DNA of 64,000 bases from WRMS01 sp038562165 (GTDB lineage Bacteria > Bacillota > Peptococcia > DRI-13 > UBA5745). The DNA is taken from positions 74,226 to 138,225 of the forward strand of contig JBCFAO010000001.1 in the NCBI GenBank assembly GCA_038562165.1, read 5' to 3'. Below the pieces are notes generated by a model that ran no database searches, had not been told where the DNA came from, and saw only the letters and a list, made by a program, of their open reading frames with translations. Position 1 is the first letter of the stretch. The number at the start of each line of letters is the position of its first letter. This document shows, in pieces, positions 24,923 to 34,517 of the stretch. A program made the translations under genes and the position numbers.

Positions 24923-26377
24923 TTATCGAAGGGGAGTAAAGGTTATGCCATGTTCTCCCCGCATAAATGAACAGAAGTCGTACTTTGTCTCCAGCAGCAT
25001 CTGCTCCGGCCCAATGACAATCCGTACTCCCGGATAAATGGATTGCTTAATATTAATTGTACCATAGCCTACGGTGGCCAGCTCTTCATGGACAACCTCA
25101 AGCTCCGCTTCCATCTTTTCTAAACTCTCCGTCAACTGGCAGCATATGGTTCTGGCTTGCTCCAACGCATTCCGCTTGTCGGCTGTAAGCGTGCCCTTTT
25201 TTTCGTACTCCTTCAACATAGTAATAGCCTGGGTTAGTGAAGCCTTTTGATTCTTACTGGTTTCAATTTGCTGCTCCAACTGCTGGTGGCGTTCTACCGT
25301 GGCCGGATCGTTGCCCACTTCTAAAACAGTAGGAACAGGACTGTTTTTTCCTCCGATGAAGGAGCCGTTGATGCTGTTACGGGCTACGGCTTTGCCGCCG
25401 GCCAGGGTACCCTTGCTGCCAATCAAGTGAATGTTGCTGCCGCTCTGAATATAGGAATGCTGGACAAAGGTGGATTCTATATCACCGCCGGCCTGAGCCC
25501 TGCCGGACTGAATATATTTGGCCTTAATATAGCCCCCGGCCTGGACGCAGCCCTGGCCGTTGCCGTTGAGCCCTTCTTTTAAAACAATATTGCCGCCGGC
25601 CACCACCTGAGCTCCTTCAACACTGCCATTGACCGTAACGTTGCCGGTGGCCTGAACACTAAAGCCCGTCAATACATTGCCGTTGATCACCAGGTTGCCC
25701 AAAAAGTTGATATTGCCGGTGGCATTGCAAACGTCGCCTTTAAGGATAAAAGTATTTTGAACATGAAGCTTCTGCCCGATCAAATCCACCTGACCGTCGC
25801 AAGCAGCCAGGAGCTGAAGCTGGTCTTCAGACAGCTTGGTGTTTTTGCCCGCGGGCAATGTTGCATCTCTTCCCGGTTTGGCAGCCACTTCCGCACCCAA
25901 AACATTATAGCCCGGCGTCCCGGCCGTGGCCGGTGTTTTTATGCACAAAACATCATTTTCTTTAACATTTTCAAAAATCCCCAAGTCTTTATAATCCACT
26001 GTGCCGTCGGGGTTTTCCCGAGGCTTAAGATCCTTGCCCAGCCTTACTTTGTAGCTTAATTCCGCCGGGCGGCCGTCAATGGGCCAGAGCCCCTTGGCCA
26101 CCACCACCGGCTGATCATAATGAGGCTGCTTAGCCAAATCTTCCACTATATTCTCTAAAATACCATAAATCACGCCTGTGGCAGCCAGCGCCGCTTTTAA
26201 CTCCTCAGCAGTCAAATCGGAACCGCCGTTTTGGGGAGGAATAATTTTAAGCTCCGCTTCCATATTGTTAGAAGCCAAGGTTACGACAGGCGCTGCATTA
26301 ATCGGCACCGGCTCCTGGGAAGGCTGGGAATCCTGGGATGCGTCGGCATAAACCTGTTTTTCGGAATCGGGGTTCAT
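24923..26377 (-). CDS. FapA (DUF342) family protein
   Basis: A 484-residue protein of the flagellar-assembly-protein-A family. Residues ~60-190 make the FapA N-terminal domain ('TAEELKAALAATGVIYGILENIV', given in part). Residues ~190-340 form a right-handed beta-helix with repeats such as 'GNVTVNGSVEGAQVVAGGNI' and 'AGGDIESTFVQHS'. Residues ~350-440 are a coiled coil. Family members have been linked to motility, polarity and surface structures, but no flagellar gene is in the window. The first ~40 residues are low-complexity. Confidence 0.88.
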   Translation of the reverse strand: MNPDSEKQVYADASQDSQPSQEPVPINAAPVVTLASNNMEAELKIIPPQNGGSDLTAEELKAALAATGVIYGILENIVEDLAKQPHYDQPVVVAKGLWPIDGRPAELSYKVRLGKDLKPRENPDGTVDYKDLGIFENVKENDVLCIKTPATAGTPGYNVLGAEVAAKPGRDATLPAGKNTKLSEDQLQLLAACDGQVDLIGQKLHVQNTFILKGDVCNATGNINFLGNLVINGNVLTGFSVQATGNVTVNGSVEGAQVVAGGNIVLKEGLNGNGQGCVQAGGYIKAKYIQSGRAQAGGDIESTFVQHSYIQSGSNIHLIGSKGTLAGGKAVARNSINGSFIGGKNSPVPTVLEVGNDPATVERHQQLEQQIETSKNQKASLTQAITMLKEYEKKGTLTADKRNALEQARTICCQLTESLEKMEAELEVVHEELATVGYGTINIKQSIYPGVRIVIGPEQMLLETKYDFCSFMRGEHGITFTPLR

Positions 26378-26539
26378 TTTGATACCTCCCTAATTATAAT
26401 TTATAAATTAAGCAAATACGATATTACTATTTTAGCATAATAAAACCGAATGTTTAAGAAGGAAATAGCAAATTATCATAGAATTCTTGCTTAATTAGGT
26501 AAAAACCTCAATTTGGAAGGATAAACTAAGGAGGTTGCC

Positions 26540-27121
26540 ATGGAATATACCGTCAGCGATTTGTTGAAAAACTGCCTGGCCTTGGAGGAAAAAGCCGCAG
26601 CAGAATACACCAGGGCAAAGCTGATTTGGGCCAAGGATGTTATTTACGATTACCGCAGCAGAATGAAATGCAGCCTCAATACCTGCGGTCACTACGGCAA
26701 TAATTTTATGTGCCCGCCCAAGCTGGAGGATGTATCCTTTTATCGGCGGATGAATGAAAGCTACCGTCTGGCCATACTTGTTCAGGATCAGGATGATTGG
26801 CACAGTCCCCATTATGACGAAGCTATGGAAAAGAAGTTTAAAGAGATGTCCGTGGCCAGTCTTAAAAAGCTGGTCAAGCTGGAGAACTCCGCCTTTGGCT
26901 GCGGTTTGCCTTATGCTCTGGCCTCCGCCGGCGGCAACTGCAAATTATGTGACCCCTGCAAAGCCCGCTTGGGCGAGCCGGCCTGCGCCCATCCCGATTT
27001 AGCCAGACCCTCCATGGAGGCCATGGGTATAGATATTGCAGCCACTTGCAGCCGGGCCGGCTTGCCTGCGGATTTTTTGCCCGGCCGGCTTCTGGTTACC
27101 GGGCTTCTTTATCTTTATTGA
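26540..27121 (+). CDS. DUF2284 cysteine-rich metal-binding protein
   Basis: The 193-residue protein has the Cys pattern of DUF2284. An N-terminal 'CSLNTCGHYGNNFMCPPKL' is followed by a C-terminal cluster 'CKLCDPCKARLGEPACAHP' and 'ATCSRAGLP', which probably binds an Fe-S cluster or other metal. Anaerobes encode it widely, but its role is unknown. The start follows AAGGAGG by 6 nt. It is divergent from the fapA-like gene and convergent with the capA-like gene. Confidence 0.85.
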   Translation: MEYTVSDLLKNCLALEEKAAAEYTRAKLIWAKDVIYDYRSRMKCSLNTCGHYGNNFMCPPKLEDVSFYRRMNESYRLAILVQDQDDWHSPHYDEAMEKKFKEMSVASLKKLVKLENSAFGCGLPYALASAGGNCKLCDPCKARLGEPACAHPDLARPSMEAMGIDIAATCSRAGLPADFLPGRLLVTGLLYLY

Positions 27122-27161
27122 TGCAGTCTCATAATGAAGCCCTTGCTGCCCAATCCCGCCC

Positions 27162-28553
27162 TTACGGGGCGGCTTCCCCTGCAATTTCCTTCCATACAGG
27201 CGTATCTTCCAAAGTCAGCAGGTTTAAAGCCGGCTGGCTTTTTATGATATAGTCCCAAGCCTTCGGCACGTTGGTCTTATCCTCGTTGCCAAATGGCGGC
27301 GCCTCCCCCGTCAACTCAGCCATGGCCAGCTCCAGGGGCCAAACCTTATGCCGGGAAATACCCTGGCGATTCCTGCGCTGAGTATAAATAGGGATATATT
27401 CGGCATTTTTGAAATAGGGCTCTCCCGTGGCTCCATCTACGCCCAGAGTCAGCTTTAATATGATACTGCTCAGCCGGTCCATGCCCTCCTGATTGGAAAC
27501 AAAATTGCCTTGAGAATACATAACGAACTTTATTTGATCCTTACCGGAAGCTTTATATACAAGAGAGGGCAAACCGGCGGCAGCTTGTCCCGACTGCTTT
27601 TCCGTTTGCGCGTACAATTCCGCCAAGTGGATAGCCTCTCCCCGCTGCAATACGTGAGGATGATTGCCTAAAATCAGATCGGCACCGCCTTTAAGCAGCA
27701 CCTGAGCCAATTCCGTTTGCTCTTTGTTTGGCTTCGTTTGGTATTCTACTCCCCAATGGAGCATTACGATCACATATTGAGCCCCTTCCCGGCGGGCTTG
27801 GCTGATATCGGCCAATAACTGATCAGCATTAATATAATTAATGCCGAAACCTTTATCCTTTGGCAGCGTCAAACCATTGGTGCCGTAAGTAGCCGCAATA
27901 AGACCGATTCTGACGCCGGCTGTCTCCAGCTTTAAAATCCTTGGCTCTTCCGGGCTCCGAAAGGTGCCGGTATAGAAAAGACCGGCGGCGTCCAGATTAT
28001 CCAGAGTGGTGCATAAGCCCTGAAAGCCCCTATCCAGGCTATGGTTATTAGCGGTGGACACTACATCAAAACCGGCGTCTTTCAGGTTTTTAGCCAGGAC
28101 CTCGGGAGCATTGAACATAGGATAGCCGGTAAAGCCTCTATTGCCTTCTCCCGCCAGGGGAGTTTCCAAATTGCCGATGACCAGATCACCTTGCCGCAAT
28201 AAAGGCGCTACCTTATCAAACATAAAGGAAAAATCGTAACTCTTGCTTTCAGGCTGCCAGCCCGCTTTAATCTGAGGACTATGCATCATAATATCGCCGG
28301 TGGAAATAATCGTAAATTCCCAGTCCTCCGGTATCGCCGGCGGCCGCAGTCCTTTGCCGGCAGTGGCTAAGGTAGTGTCACCGCCGCCTCCGCTGCCCTG
28401 ACTGCTTTGGCTGCCCTGGTTGTAGAAGGGCAGGGCATCCTGAAATACAAAAACCAACAATGCCAGAAAACAAAAAGAAGCAACGGCAAGGAATAAAGCT
28501 TGCCGTGCTTTTCTTTTTTTGCGGTTAAGCGTCCGTGTATTATTACTATTCAT
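27162..28553 (-). CDS. CapA-family membrane-anchored phosphoesterase-like protein
   Basis: This 463-residue protein has a basic N-terminus and one membrane anchor (~residues 18-42). A CapA/PgsA domain follows, of the calcineurin-like metallophosphoesterase fold: 'ISTGDIMMHSPQ', 'GNLETPLAG', 'STANNHSLDRG' and 'VIVMLHWGVEY', ending in 'LILGNHPHVLQ'. Relatives take part in poly-gamma-glutamate export and other envelope polymers. No capBC genes are nearby, so that substrate is not supported here. Confidence 0.92.
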   Translation of the reverse strand: MNSNNTRTLNRKKRKARQALFLAVASFCFLALLVFVFQDALPFYNQGSQSSQGSGGGGDTTLATAGKGLRPPAIPEDWEFTIISTGDIMMHSPQIKAGWQPESKSYDFSFMFDKVAPLLRQGDLVIGNLETPLAGEGNRGFTGYPMFNAPEVLAKNLKDAGFDVVSTANNHSLDRGFQGLCTTLDNLDAAGLFYTGTFRSPEEPRILKLETAGVRIGLIAATYGTNGLTLPKDKGFGINYINADQLLADISQARREGAQYVIVMLHWGVEYQTKPNKEQTELAQVLLKGGADLILGNHPHVLQRGEAIHLAELYAQTEKQSGQAAAGLPSLVYKASGKDQIKFVMYSQGNFVSNQEGMDRLSSIILKLTLGVDGATGEPYFKNAEYIPIYTQRRNRQGISRHKVWPLELAMAELTGEAPPFGNEDKTNVPKAWDYIIKSQPALNLLTLEDTPVWKEIAGEAAP

Positions 28554-28592
28554 CTATGGCTCTTTTCATTTATGCTTCTCTTTGTATCCCTT

Positions 28593-29231
28593 TTAGTAAC
28601 CCAATGCCTCCCCAACCACCAGCACTGTGGTTTTCATTTCGACAGGACATTTGTGAAATATAGTCGCTACATTGCAAATACGTTTGGGCGTAGAGCAATC
28701 CATGCAATGACCGATTCTGACACAGGGATTGCCCGTTCCAATCCTTATATTATTGATAGGAGCGGCATAGCCGTAGACTCTTTCTTCCGCTTCTTCCAGG
28801 TTGGCTACTATTTTGTTGGCGCCTGCAACAATAATGACTTCCCGTGGTCCAAAGATCATGGCCGCCACCCGGTTGCCCCGGCCATCCACATTGTAAAGCC
28901 GGCCATCCCGGGTAATGGCGTTGGAGCCGGACAGGAATACGTCGCAGGTCAACTGCTTGCGGCGTATTTCTTGGGCCTCTTCGGGATCTTTGGCAGCATT
29001 ATGATCGTAGCAAACGCAGTTTCTTTTGGCCAGTTCTTCCTTGATATCCAGATATTTAATGGTGGCTGAACCCCCGAAGCCAACGCTGGCCCCAGCAGGA
29101 ATCATCTCCAGCAACCGCTTTTTCGCACTGGCCGCATCCGGCAGGTACTCAGCCTGAAAACAGTTTTTCTTCAGCGCTTCTACCGTTGCCTTGCCCAAAA
29201 GCTCAGTATGCAGTTTAACGTTTTGATCCAT
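28593..29231 (-). CDS. LUD-domain (LutC/DUF162-type) protein
   Basis: A 212-residue LUD-domain protein with 'VGFGGSATIKYLDI' and 'FLSGSNAITRDGRLYNVDGRGNR' (given in part) as the recognisable family segments. A Cys-rich end follows ('CVRIGHCMDCSTPKRICN'). Relatives belong to the lactate utilisation LutABC system, but lutA and lutB are absent here; lone copies of this kind are common in Clostridia. AAGGAG lies 9 nt before ATG 29231. Confidence 0.9.
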   Translation of the reverse strand: MDQNVKLHTELLGKATVEALKKNCFQAEYLPDAASAKKRLLEMIPAGASVGFGGSATIKYLDIKEELAKRNCVCYDHNAAKDPEEAQEIRRKQLTCDVFLSGSNAITRDGRLYNVDGRGNRVAAMIFGPREVIIVAGANKIVANLEEAEERVYGYAAPINNIRIGTGNPCVRIGHCMDCSTPKRICNVATIFHKCPVEMKTTVLVVGEALGY

Positions 29232-29275
29232 ATGCCATCGCTCCTTTATACCTTATTTTTAATCAAAGGAATATT

Positions 29276-31150
29276 TCAGAATGATGTTGGCAAAAACGAA
29301 GCTATGCCTTTATCAGCATCCCAACCCACGGTAACGCCCAGGATCTGCTCACCCAATACTCTGAAGGGCAAAAAGGTTCTGCCTTCCCTGATGGCAGGGG
29401 CCGCGGCAATCTCCGAAGCTTGACCGTCAACCGTCATCACTTTGCTGTCAATAGTTAACAGAACCGACTTTCCGTCGTTGTCGATTTTTACTGTGCCAGC
29501 CTGGCCATCCCATTCTACGCTGCCTTCAGGAAGTCCCAAAGCTTTGGCTACATAACTGACAGGCACCATGGTGTAATCCTCCTTGATGTATGGGGCTACG
29601 TCCATCGTTACCTTTTCGTCGCCAATCTTAAGCTCCGTGCTGCCGATGGTCAGTTCCACCGCAATCATCCCTGCCGGTTTCGCCACCACCTCAGCAATAG
29701 CTACAGCCGCTTCATGGCTCAAGCCGCTGCCACCGGCGGTAAGAAAAACAGGGCCGCTATAGCTTTCATCAGCAGTTATATAAAAAGTCAGCTCTACTTT
29801 AGCTTTAAGGTCTTTCTTTACGACGGCATTGCGGATAGTCAAGCCGTTTGCCGCCAAGGTCCAGGAACCGCTGTTTTCCGTGTTTAACCCATAGGCATTC
29901 TCATCAATGCGCCTGATCAACGTATCCTGAGGCAGGTCAACAGCAAAATTTGTGGTGGTAACTCTCACTGCTTTGGCAGTAATTCCCTCCGGCAAAGTAA
30001 AGGTAGTCCTGCCGTCGGCCCACCATCTGCCCGCTGCCGACTCCTCCAAGGTGACTTTTAAGGTTTTCAAGCTTTCGCTGACGGCGTCGGCAGGCTCATA
30101 GCCGGCAATCAGCTTAGGCAAAGCCTCATCAGCCGCCGTGACGGTATAATCCACTTTGATCCGGTTAGCCACCCTTACCGTTTCCCGCTCCATGTTGCAG
30201 CCCGACAAGGTAACGGCTACCGGACCGTAAGCCGTATTATCTGCCGCAGCCGACAGTTGAAGATTCTTCAAGATAAGAGCCCGGGGCTCTCCTGAACCAT
30301 CTTTATTCATCGCAATATCGAGTTTTATTGACGCCTGGTTTTCCTTAGCATTCGGCCCTTCAACAGCATAATACCTGTCCTTGATAGCCAAACCGCTGGT
30401 CTTGCGTCCCGCCAACTGTATCTGGTCAATATTAATCCAGCTATAGCCTGCGGGGGCTACAAGGGCCAGTGTGCCGTCTACCAAAGCGCCGGGCTCCAGC
30501 TCTTGGATGACAATATCTTCAAGGACTACGGTCTGAGAAAAGCTCTTGCTCTCTCCCGGCTTCACTTGAGTAATAATTGAACCGCCTAAGCCGCCGCTGG
30601 CAAAGGTATAAGCGCCGCCGGAAGAAAGACCGCTGGAGGCCGGATCGTAAATTTCAACGGAAGCCGGGCTCCCCGTCACCTCAACCAGCATAGGGATATA
30701 GAGAGCCTCGTAACTGGAAACCACAGTATAGGGATCAAGAGTAATAACGGCTACGTTATCCCGTCCCCCCGGGCTCATTACATAGCTCAAACCCTGGGGC
30801 CATTGCCCGCCGGTGAGGTAACCATCCTTGGAATTCACCGGTATGAATTCACCGTCTTTATTGACATCGCCATAGTTGTCGATGCCCATCCGGCTATAAG
30901 CTTCAAAATCCCAATAGGCATTGGTAAGCCGCAGCTCAAAAGAAATGCCTTGCAGCCTGGTGCCGCTTTGAGGCTGGATTACCAGCACCGGGATTTTTTC
31001 CGGGTCGGCTAAGATCGCAATCGAATATCCTGCCTTGGCTCCTGTGAGGTTAATGATGGAATTGCTGGTCTCGGCAAACAAAAGGCCTGCCGGCAGGACA
31101 GATATCAGAAACAGGACGGTTAAAAGAAAAGACAGTTTTCTTTTCATCAA
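29276..31150 (-). CDS. Secreted protein with C-terminal copper-amine-oxidase-N-like domain
   Basis: A 624-residue exported protein. Residues 1-26 are a Sec signal peptide (KRKLSFLLTVLFLISVLPAGLLFA). The middle is beta-rich with repeated Ig-like stretches and resembles no family I can name. Residues ~505-615 are a 'copper amine oxidase N-terminal' wall-type domain ('YTMVPVSYVAKALGLPEGSVEW' in part, 'GRTFLPFRVLGEQILGVTVGWD'). Such domains are common on the surface of Clostridia. It follows the Tad locus at a 31-nt gap on the same strand and could be cotranscribed with it. Confidence 0.85.
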   Translation of the reverse strand: MMKRKLSFLLTVLFLISVLPAGLLFAETSNSIINLTGAKAGYSIAILADPEKIPVLVIQPQSGTRLQGISFELRLTNAYWDFEAYSRMGIDNYGDVNKDGEFIPVNSKDGYLTGGQWPQGLSYVMSPGGRDNVAVITLDPYTVVSSYEALYIPMLVEVTGSPASVEIYDPASSGLSSGGAYTFASGGLGGSIITQVKPGESKSFSQTVVLEDIVIQELEPGALVDGTLALVAPAGYSWINIDQIQLAGRKTSGLAIKDRYYAVEGPNAKENQASIKLDIAMNKDGSGEPRALILKNLQLSAAADNTAYGPVAVTLSGCNMERETVRVANRIKVDYTVTAADEALPKLIAGYEPADAVSESLKTLKVTLEESAAGRWWADGRTTFTLPEGITAKAVRVTTTNFAVDLPQDTLIRRIDENAYGLNTENSGSWTLAANGLTIRNAVVKKDLKAKVELTFYITADESYSGPVFLTAGGSGLSHEAAVAIAEVVAKPAGMIAVELTIGSTELKIGDEKVTMDVAPYIKEDYTMVPVSYVAKALGLPEGSVEWDGQAGTVKIDNDGKSVLLTIDSKVMTVDGQASEIAAAPAIREGRTFLPFRVLGEQILGVTVGWDADKGIASFLPTSF

Positions 31151-31181
31151 TAATTACCTCCTTAAACCTTTCTCCATCATA

Positions 31182-31613
31182 CTATATCACAAAACCCTGC
31201 CAGAGAAAATAGGCCGCCGCCATGAAAGGAGCCAGGGGCAAAGCCCTTGGCCTTTTTTTGCCTAAGAGAAGCAGCACTACAGATGCCACCAATAGCACCC
31301 CGCAATACATCCCCAAAAAATCCAGCCAATGCTTCCAACCTAGAAAGAAACCAATGAGGGCGGCCAGCTTCACGTCACCGGCTCCCAGGCAGCGAAACCG
31401 GTAAGGAATAAAATGAATAAAAAAGGCCAACATTCCCGCCCCCAAACAGCCGGGCAGCAGGGCAGCTTCTCCTTCAAAGAACAAAACCGCCGCCAGAACC
31501 GCAAAACAGCCCAAACCGCCTAAGATCAGAAAGTTAGGAATCCGCCGGCTTTTCAAGTCGGTACCGGCGGCGCCTAAAAGCAATATCCCTAAAATTATTT
31601 TCCCTGCAAGCAT
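31182..31613 (-). CDS. A24-family prepilin peptidase (TadV/CpaA type)
   Basis: A 143-residue membrane aspartic peptidase that cleaves Flp prepilins. The two catalytic aspartates lie in 'GTDLKSRRIPN' (residue ~18) and in the family signature 'GAGDVKLAALIGF'. It lacks the methyltransferase domain of the PilD type, as usual for Tad systems. It is the last pilus gene on the strand. Confidence 0.9.
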   Translation of the reverse strand: MLAGKIILGILLLGAAGTDLKSRRIPNFLILGGLGCFAVLAAVLFFEGEAALLPGCLGAGMLAFFIHFIPYRFRCLGAGDVKLAALIGFFLGWKHWLDFLGMYCGVLLVASVVLLLLGKKRPRALPLAPFMAAAYFLWQGFVI

Positions 31614-31655
31614 TACCTCTCCTTATTCCGTTTCTTATTGCCCCTTGAGCGCATC

Positions 31656-32417
31656 TTATCGTCCCTTAACCTGACCTGACCGGGGCGAAAAATAGATCTT
31701 GCCTTCTTCGTTATAGCGGATCAAGGCCTTAACCCGCTCTTTGTCTTCTTTATCCACCATCAGGGTAATAACTGCCGGCAATAGATCTCTACTGTAGCCC
31801 TCTCCTGCCGGGCCTTCGGCAAGAGGCAGCCCGCCGGCATTCTTTTTATCGATTACCAGAAGATTAGCCAATAAGGGGTCTTCTTCCGGCCCGATGATTT
31901 GCGAAGGCTGAACCTCCTCATAGCCGTTTTTAGCCGGAATGTAAACCACAGCGTCAGCTCTCACCCCCGGCCAAAGCCAGTCGCCGCCGCTGCGCACCAG
32001 ATCTGTGGCCACAGCAATCAAGCACCTATCCTCCCGGTTGTCAAACTCCCAACGCCAGCCACCGCCGGCACTATCAGCAGAAGTCAGCCGCCGGGGCCGT
32101 AAAACATCCCCCGCCCCAACACCCACTTCGCCGATATACCAAGGCCCCCGGGCCATAAACTCGCCGATATCCGTAATATAGTCTCTATCCAAGCCAAAAA
32201 CCGGCTTTTCCATCATAGTCAGGCTATCGGCATTTAAAGGCGTTCCCGGCAGCAGATCCCTTTTGGCGGCAACCACTCTTTGTGTGGCTCCGGCTTGCTT
32301 TAAGTAAGCCTGGTTTAAGCTAAAGGTAATGCTAAACACCACTATAAAACTAAGGCTGATGATCAAGCCTTTAATGATAAAGCCGGAAAGCCCCCGTTTT
32401 CCTTTTGCCAGTTTCAA
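31656..32417 (-). CDS. CpaB/SAF-domain pilus assembly protein
   Basis: The 253-residue protein has one N-terminal membrane segment (~11-33) followed by a SAF domain ('VVAAKRDLLPGTPLNADSLTMM' in part, 'VGAGDVLRPRRL'). It ends in an RcpC/CpaB-like part ('GVRADAVVYIPAKNGYEEV'). In diderm bacteria CpaB helps the secretin; in Gram-positive Tad loci it is thought to work in the wall or membrane. It lies between the minor pseudopilin-like genes and the prepilin peptidase. Confidence 0.78.
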   Translation of the reverse strand: MKLAKGKRGLSGFIIKGLIISLSFIVVFSITFSLNQAYLKQAGATQRVVAAKRDLLPGTPLNADSLTMMEKPVFGLDRDYITDIGEFMARGPWYIGEVGVGAGDVLRPRRLTSADSAGGGWRWEFDNREDRCLIAVATDLVRSGGDWLWPGVRADAVVYIPAKNGYEEVQPSQIIGPEEDPLLANLLVIDKKNAGGLPLAEGPAGEGYSRDLLPAVITLMVDKEDKERVKALIRYNEEGKIYFSPRSGQVKGR

Positions 32418-32439
32418 TCCCTCCTCTATATCACAGCTT

Positions 32440-32844
32440 TTATTTATATTGCCCCTGATAAGCCAGGCTTTTATTGACCGTAATCTCTCTGCCTTCTTGG
32501 CCGATTAAACCGGCCAGAAGAAAAGGTATGCTCACCTTAGCCTGCCCAACCGCTCCTATCCGTTCATTAGCCCCCGTTATCTCCATTTGAAAAGAAAGGC
32601 TTTGCTCCAGAGGGCCGGCCATGTTTTGCCAAAGAATGTGCCGGGCCCAGTTCTCCGCCTGTTCCTGCTTTGCAAGCTGCCTTCCCCAAGTCAGATCTGC
32701 CTCCGCTACACTTTTGACGATGGCCCCGTCCAGGGCCAACTCAAGGCTTTGCCCCAGACGATGCCTGACTAGCCAGTAAGAGGCGGAATCCGTCACCAAA
32801 CAAACAAGCAGAAACATTATCCAAAGCCAAAAAAATGCTCTCAC
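32440..32844 (-). CDS. Small membrane-anchored pilus-locus protein (TadE/F-like)
   Basis: A 134-residue protein with one N-terminal hydrophobic segment (~4-25) and an extracellular remainder, as in TadE/TadF minor pseudopilins. Sequence similarity is not obvious; placement rests on topology, size and position between TadE-like and CpaB-like genes. Confidence 0.6.
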   Translation of the reverse strand: MRAFFWLWIMFLLVCLVTDSASYWLVRHRLGQSLELALDGAIVKSVAEADLTWGRQLAKQEQAENWARHILWQNMAGPLEQSLSFQMEITGANERIGAVGQAKVSIPFLLAGLIGQEGREITVNKSLAYQGQYK

Positions 32845-32893
32845 CTTATCTGCCGCCTTTCTTATTTGCCGGTTCCTATCTCCGGTCAGCCGG

Positions 32894-33304
32894 TTATCCC
32901 CTTCTTATATAAGTATGAGCCAGGCCCTGTAGCCGCAGGCTAAAAGGCACAGTGAGCTCTTTGCCAAAAGGCCTCAGGCTGCGGATGGGATAGCGGCCCC
33001 AGGCCTTTAGCTCCATCAGTTCTCCTCTTTGTACAGTCTTAGGCGTACCTTCCAGGCGGATATCGAAATCCATCAGGTTTAGAGATACCAGCATTTCCCG
33101 AAACTTCCTTTCCATATCGCCGTCCAGTCCGTTTTCCCCTTTCATCATTTCCATGATCTCGCCGCAGGCGCCGTACAATTTCCAGGCGGACATGCTATAG
33201 GCGGCTATCTCTACTGCCACAAAAAGAATAATGGCCAAAACGAACATGACATAAAAACCGCTGATCAGCCCTTCTCCCGACCGGTTGCCCCATAACTCCC
33301 TCAT
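32894..33304 (-). CDS. TadE-like minor pseudopilin
   Basis: The 136-residue protein begins 'RSGEGLISGFYVMFVLAII', a short basic leader followed by a hydrophobic helix with Glu and Gly at the expected cleavage site. A soluble domain follows. This is the layout of TadE-type pseudopilins processed by the A24 peptidase. The call rests on this pattern and on location. Confidence 0.68.
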   Translation of the reverse strand: MRELWGNRSGEGLISGFYVMFVLAIILFVAVEIAAYSMSAWKLYGACGEIMEMMKGENGLDGDMERKFREMLVSLNLMDFDIRLEGTPKTVQRGELMELKAWGRYPIRSLRPFGKELTVPFSLRLQGLAHTYIRRG

Positions 33305-33334
33305 ACGTCCCTCCCCCGCTTCCTTTGCCTTCCT

Positions 33335-33574
33335 TTAGGAGCCGGGATTAAATACCCGGTCAAGATGGGAAAAGATATTATTGACATAGCCGGTAAGCTT
33401 GCCGTCTACAATGCCCTTGATCAACACCAAAAGCAAAGCCATAATAGCCATCCAGCCCAAAGCAGAAACCAAGTCGCCTTTTTCCTCCCGCAGAAAACCG
33501 GCCGCCTTATTTTGCAGAACCGCCAGTCTGCCTCCCCAATAAACACCCCTGTCCTTATACCATTTCATCATCAT
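33335..33574 (-). CDS. Candidate Flp-type pilin
   Basis: A 79-residue protein with a ~32-residue polar, charged leader (ending LREEKG), then 'DLVSALGWMAIMALLLVLIKGIV' in part and a short tail. The leader-plus-single-helix form and its place beside the TadC gene suggest the major pilin. The usual Glu at +5 after the cleavage Gly is not present, so the identification is tentative. Confidence 0.6.
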   Translation of the reverse strand: MMMKWYKDRGVYWGGRLAVLQNKAAGFLREEKGDLVSALGWMAIMALLLVLIKGIVDGKLTGYVNNIFSHLDRVFNPGS

Positions 33575-33597
33575 CTTCCTCCTTTGGCCTGCTCCGA

Positions 33598-34485
33598 TTA
33601 GGCGAATAGCCCCCCTACCTGCCGCAATATTTCCCAGCCTTTTAAAAGCAATGCCGCCACAGCCAGAGCAAATAAAAGTCCATACAACTGAACTATTTTT
33701 TCCGGTTTAGTACGTATCAGAGACTCCGCCGCCTCCTGCCGTAATGCCGTCAGTTCCCCCTCTATGCTGCCAAAATAGGCTTCGGCAGCCCCATAACCGC
33801 TTTCCACCGCCAGCATCAGAGCTGAAGCCAGCTTCTGTACCGGCGGCAAATCAAAACTGATGGCAAATAACCGGAAGGCGCCTGCGGACCCAATGGTCTG
33901 GATATCATGGATCAATTGGCCTAGGGCCTGGGCCATGGCAGGTCCGCCGGCGGCCTGAGCCTGCCGGAGAGCCGATAAATAATCTCTGCCGCCGGCAAAG
34001 CAGATTCGCAGCCTGTCCATAACCTCAGGTATATCCCTTACTAATTCCTGCTGCCAGCGGTTGTATTTGCGCTCTAAGCTCTTTAGCTCCTTCCGGAAAA
34101 GCAGGGCCAAAACCGCCGGATAGGCTAAGGCTTGCCGCCAGTCCTGCCATAGTAAGGGCAGCGCCAGAGCCGGCAAAGCCAACATTAAACTTTTCAGCAA
34201 CAAAACAGCCAGTTTTTCCCGGGCATCAGCTTTTTCTCCCATTAGTTCAAGCTTTCTGTCCAGTTGCTGCCAATAGGATTGTTCCAGCCGGATCAGTCCC
34301 GCGCCTTTATCCATGATACTGATTACCGGTTTCAGGCGGCGGTTTTCTCCCGCCTGCTCCTCATGCCATCCCTGGCTTCTTGCAGCAAAACCGGCCAGCT
34401 TATACGGCTCTCTTCTCTTTTGCCACCATTCAAAAGCTTCAACAAACAGCCATGATCCGTATATAGACCAAACCAGCGGCGGCAA
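33598..34485 (-). CDS. TadC-like pilus assembly inner-membrane protein
   Basis: A 295-residue type II secretion F-domain protein. The cytoplasmic part 'LVRDIPEVMDRLRICFAGGRD' (in part) is typical of TadB/TadC, and the membrane segments lie at ~3-18, ~105-140 and ~262-282. It forms the platform on which TadA acts. It sits directly after the TadB-like gene. Confidence 0.82.
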   Translation of the reverse strand: MPPLVWSIYGSWLFVEAFEWWQKRREPYKLAGFAARSQGWHEEQAGENRRLKPVISIMDKGAGLIRLEQSYWQQLDRKLELMGEKADAREKLAVLLLKSLMLALPALALPLLWQDWRQALAYPAVLALLFRKELKSLERKYNRWQQELVRDIPEVMDRLRICFAGGRDYLSALRQAQAAGGPAMAQALGQLIHDIQTIGSAGAFRLFAISFDLPPVQKLASALMLAVESGYGAAEAYFGSIEGELTALRQEAAESLIRTKPEKIVQLYGLLFALAVAALLLKGWEILRQVGGLFA

Positions 34486-34517
34486 ACAAATCAGCAGATT
34501 AATACCGGTCCCCCCCT

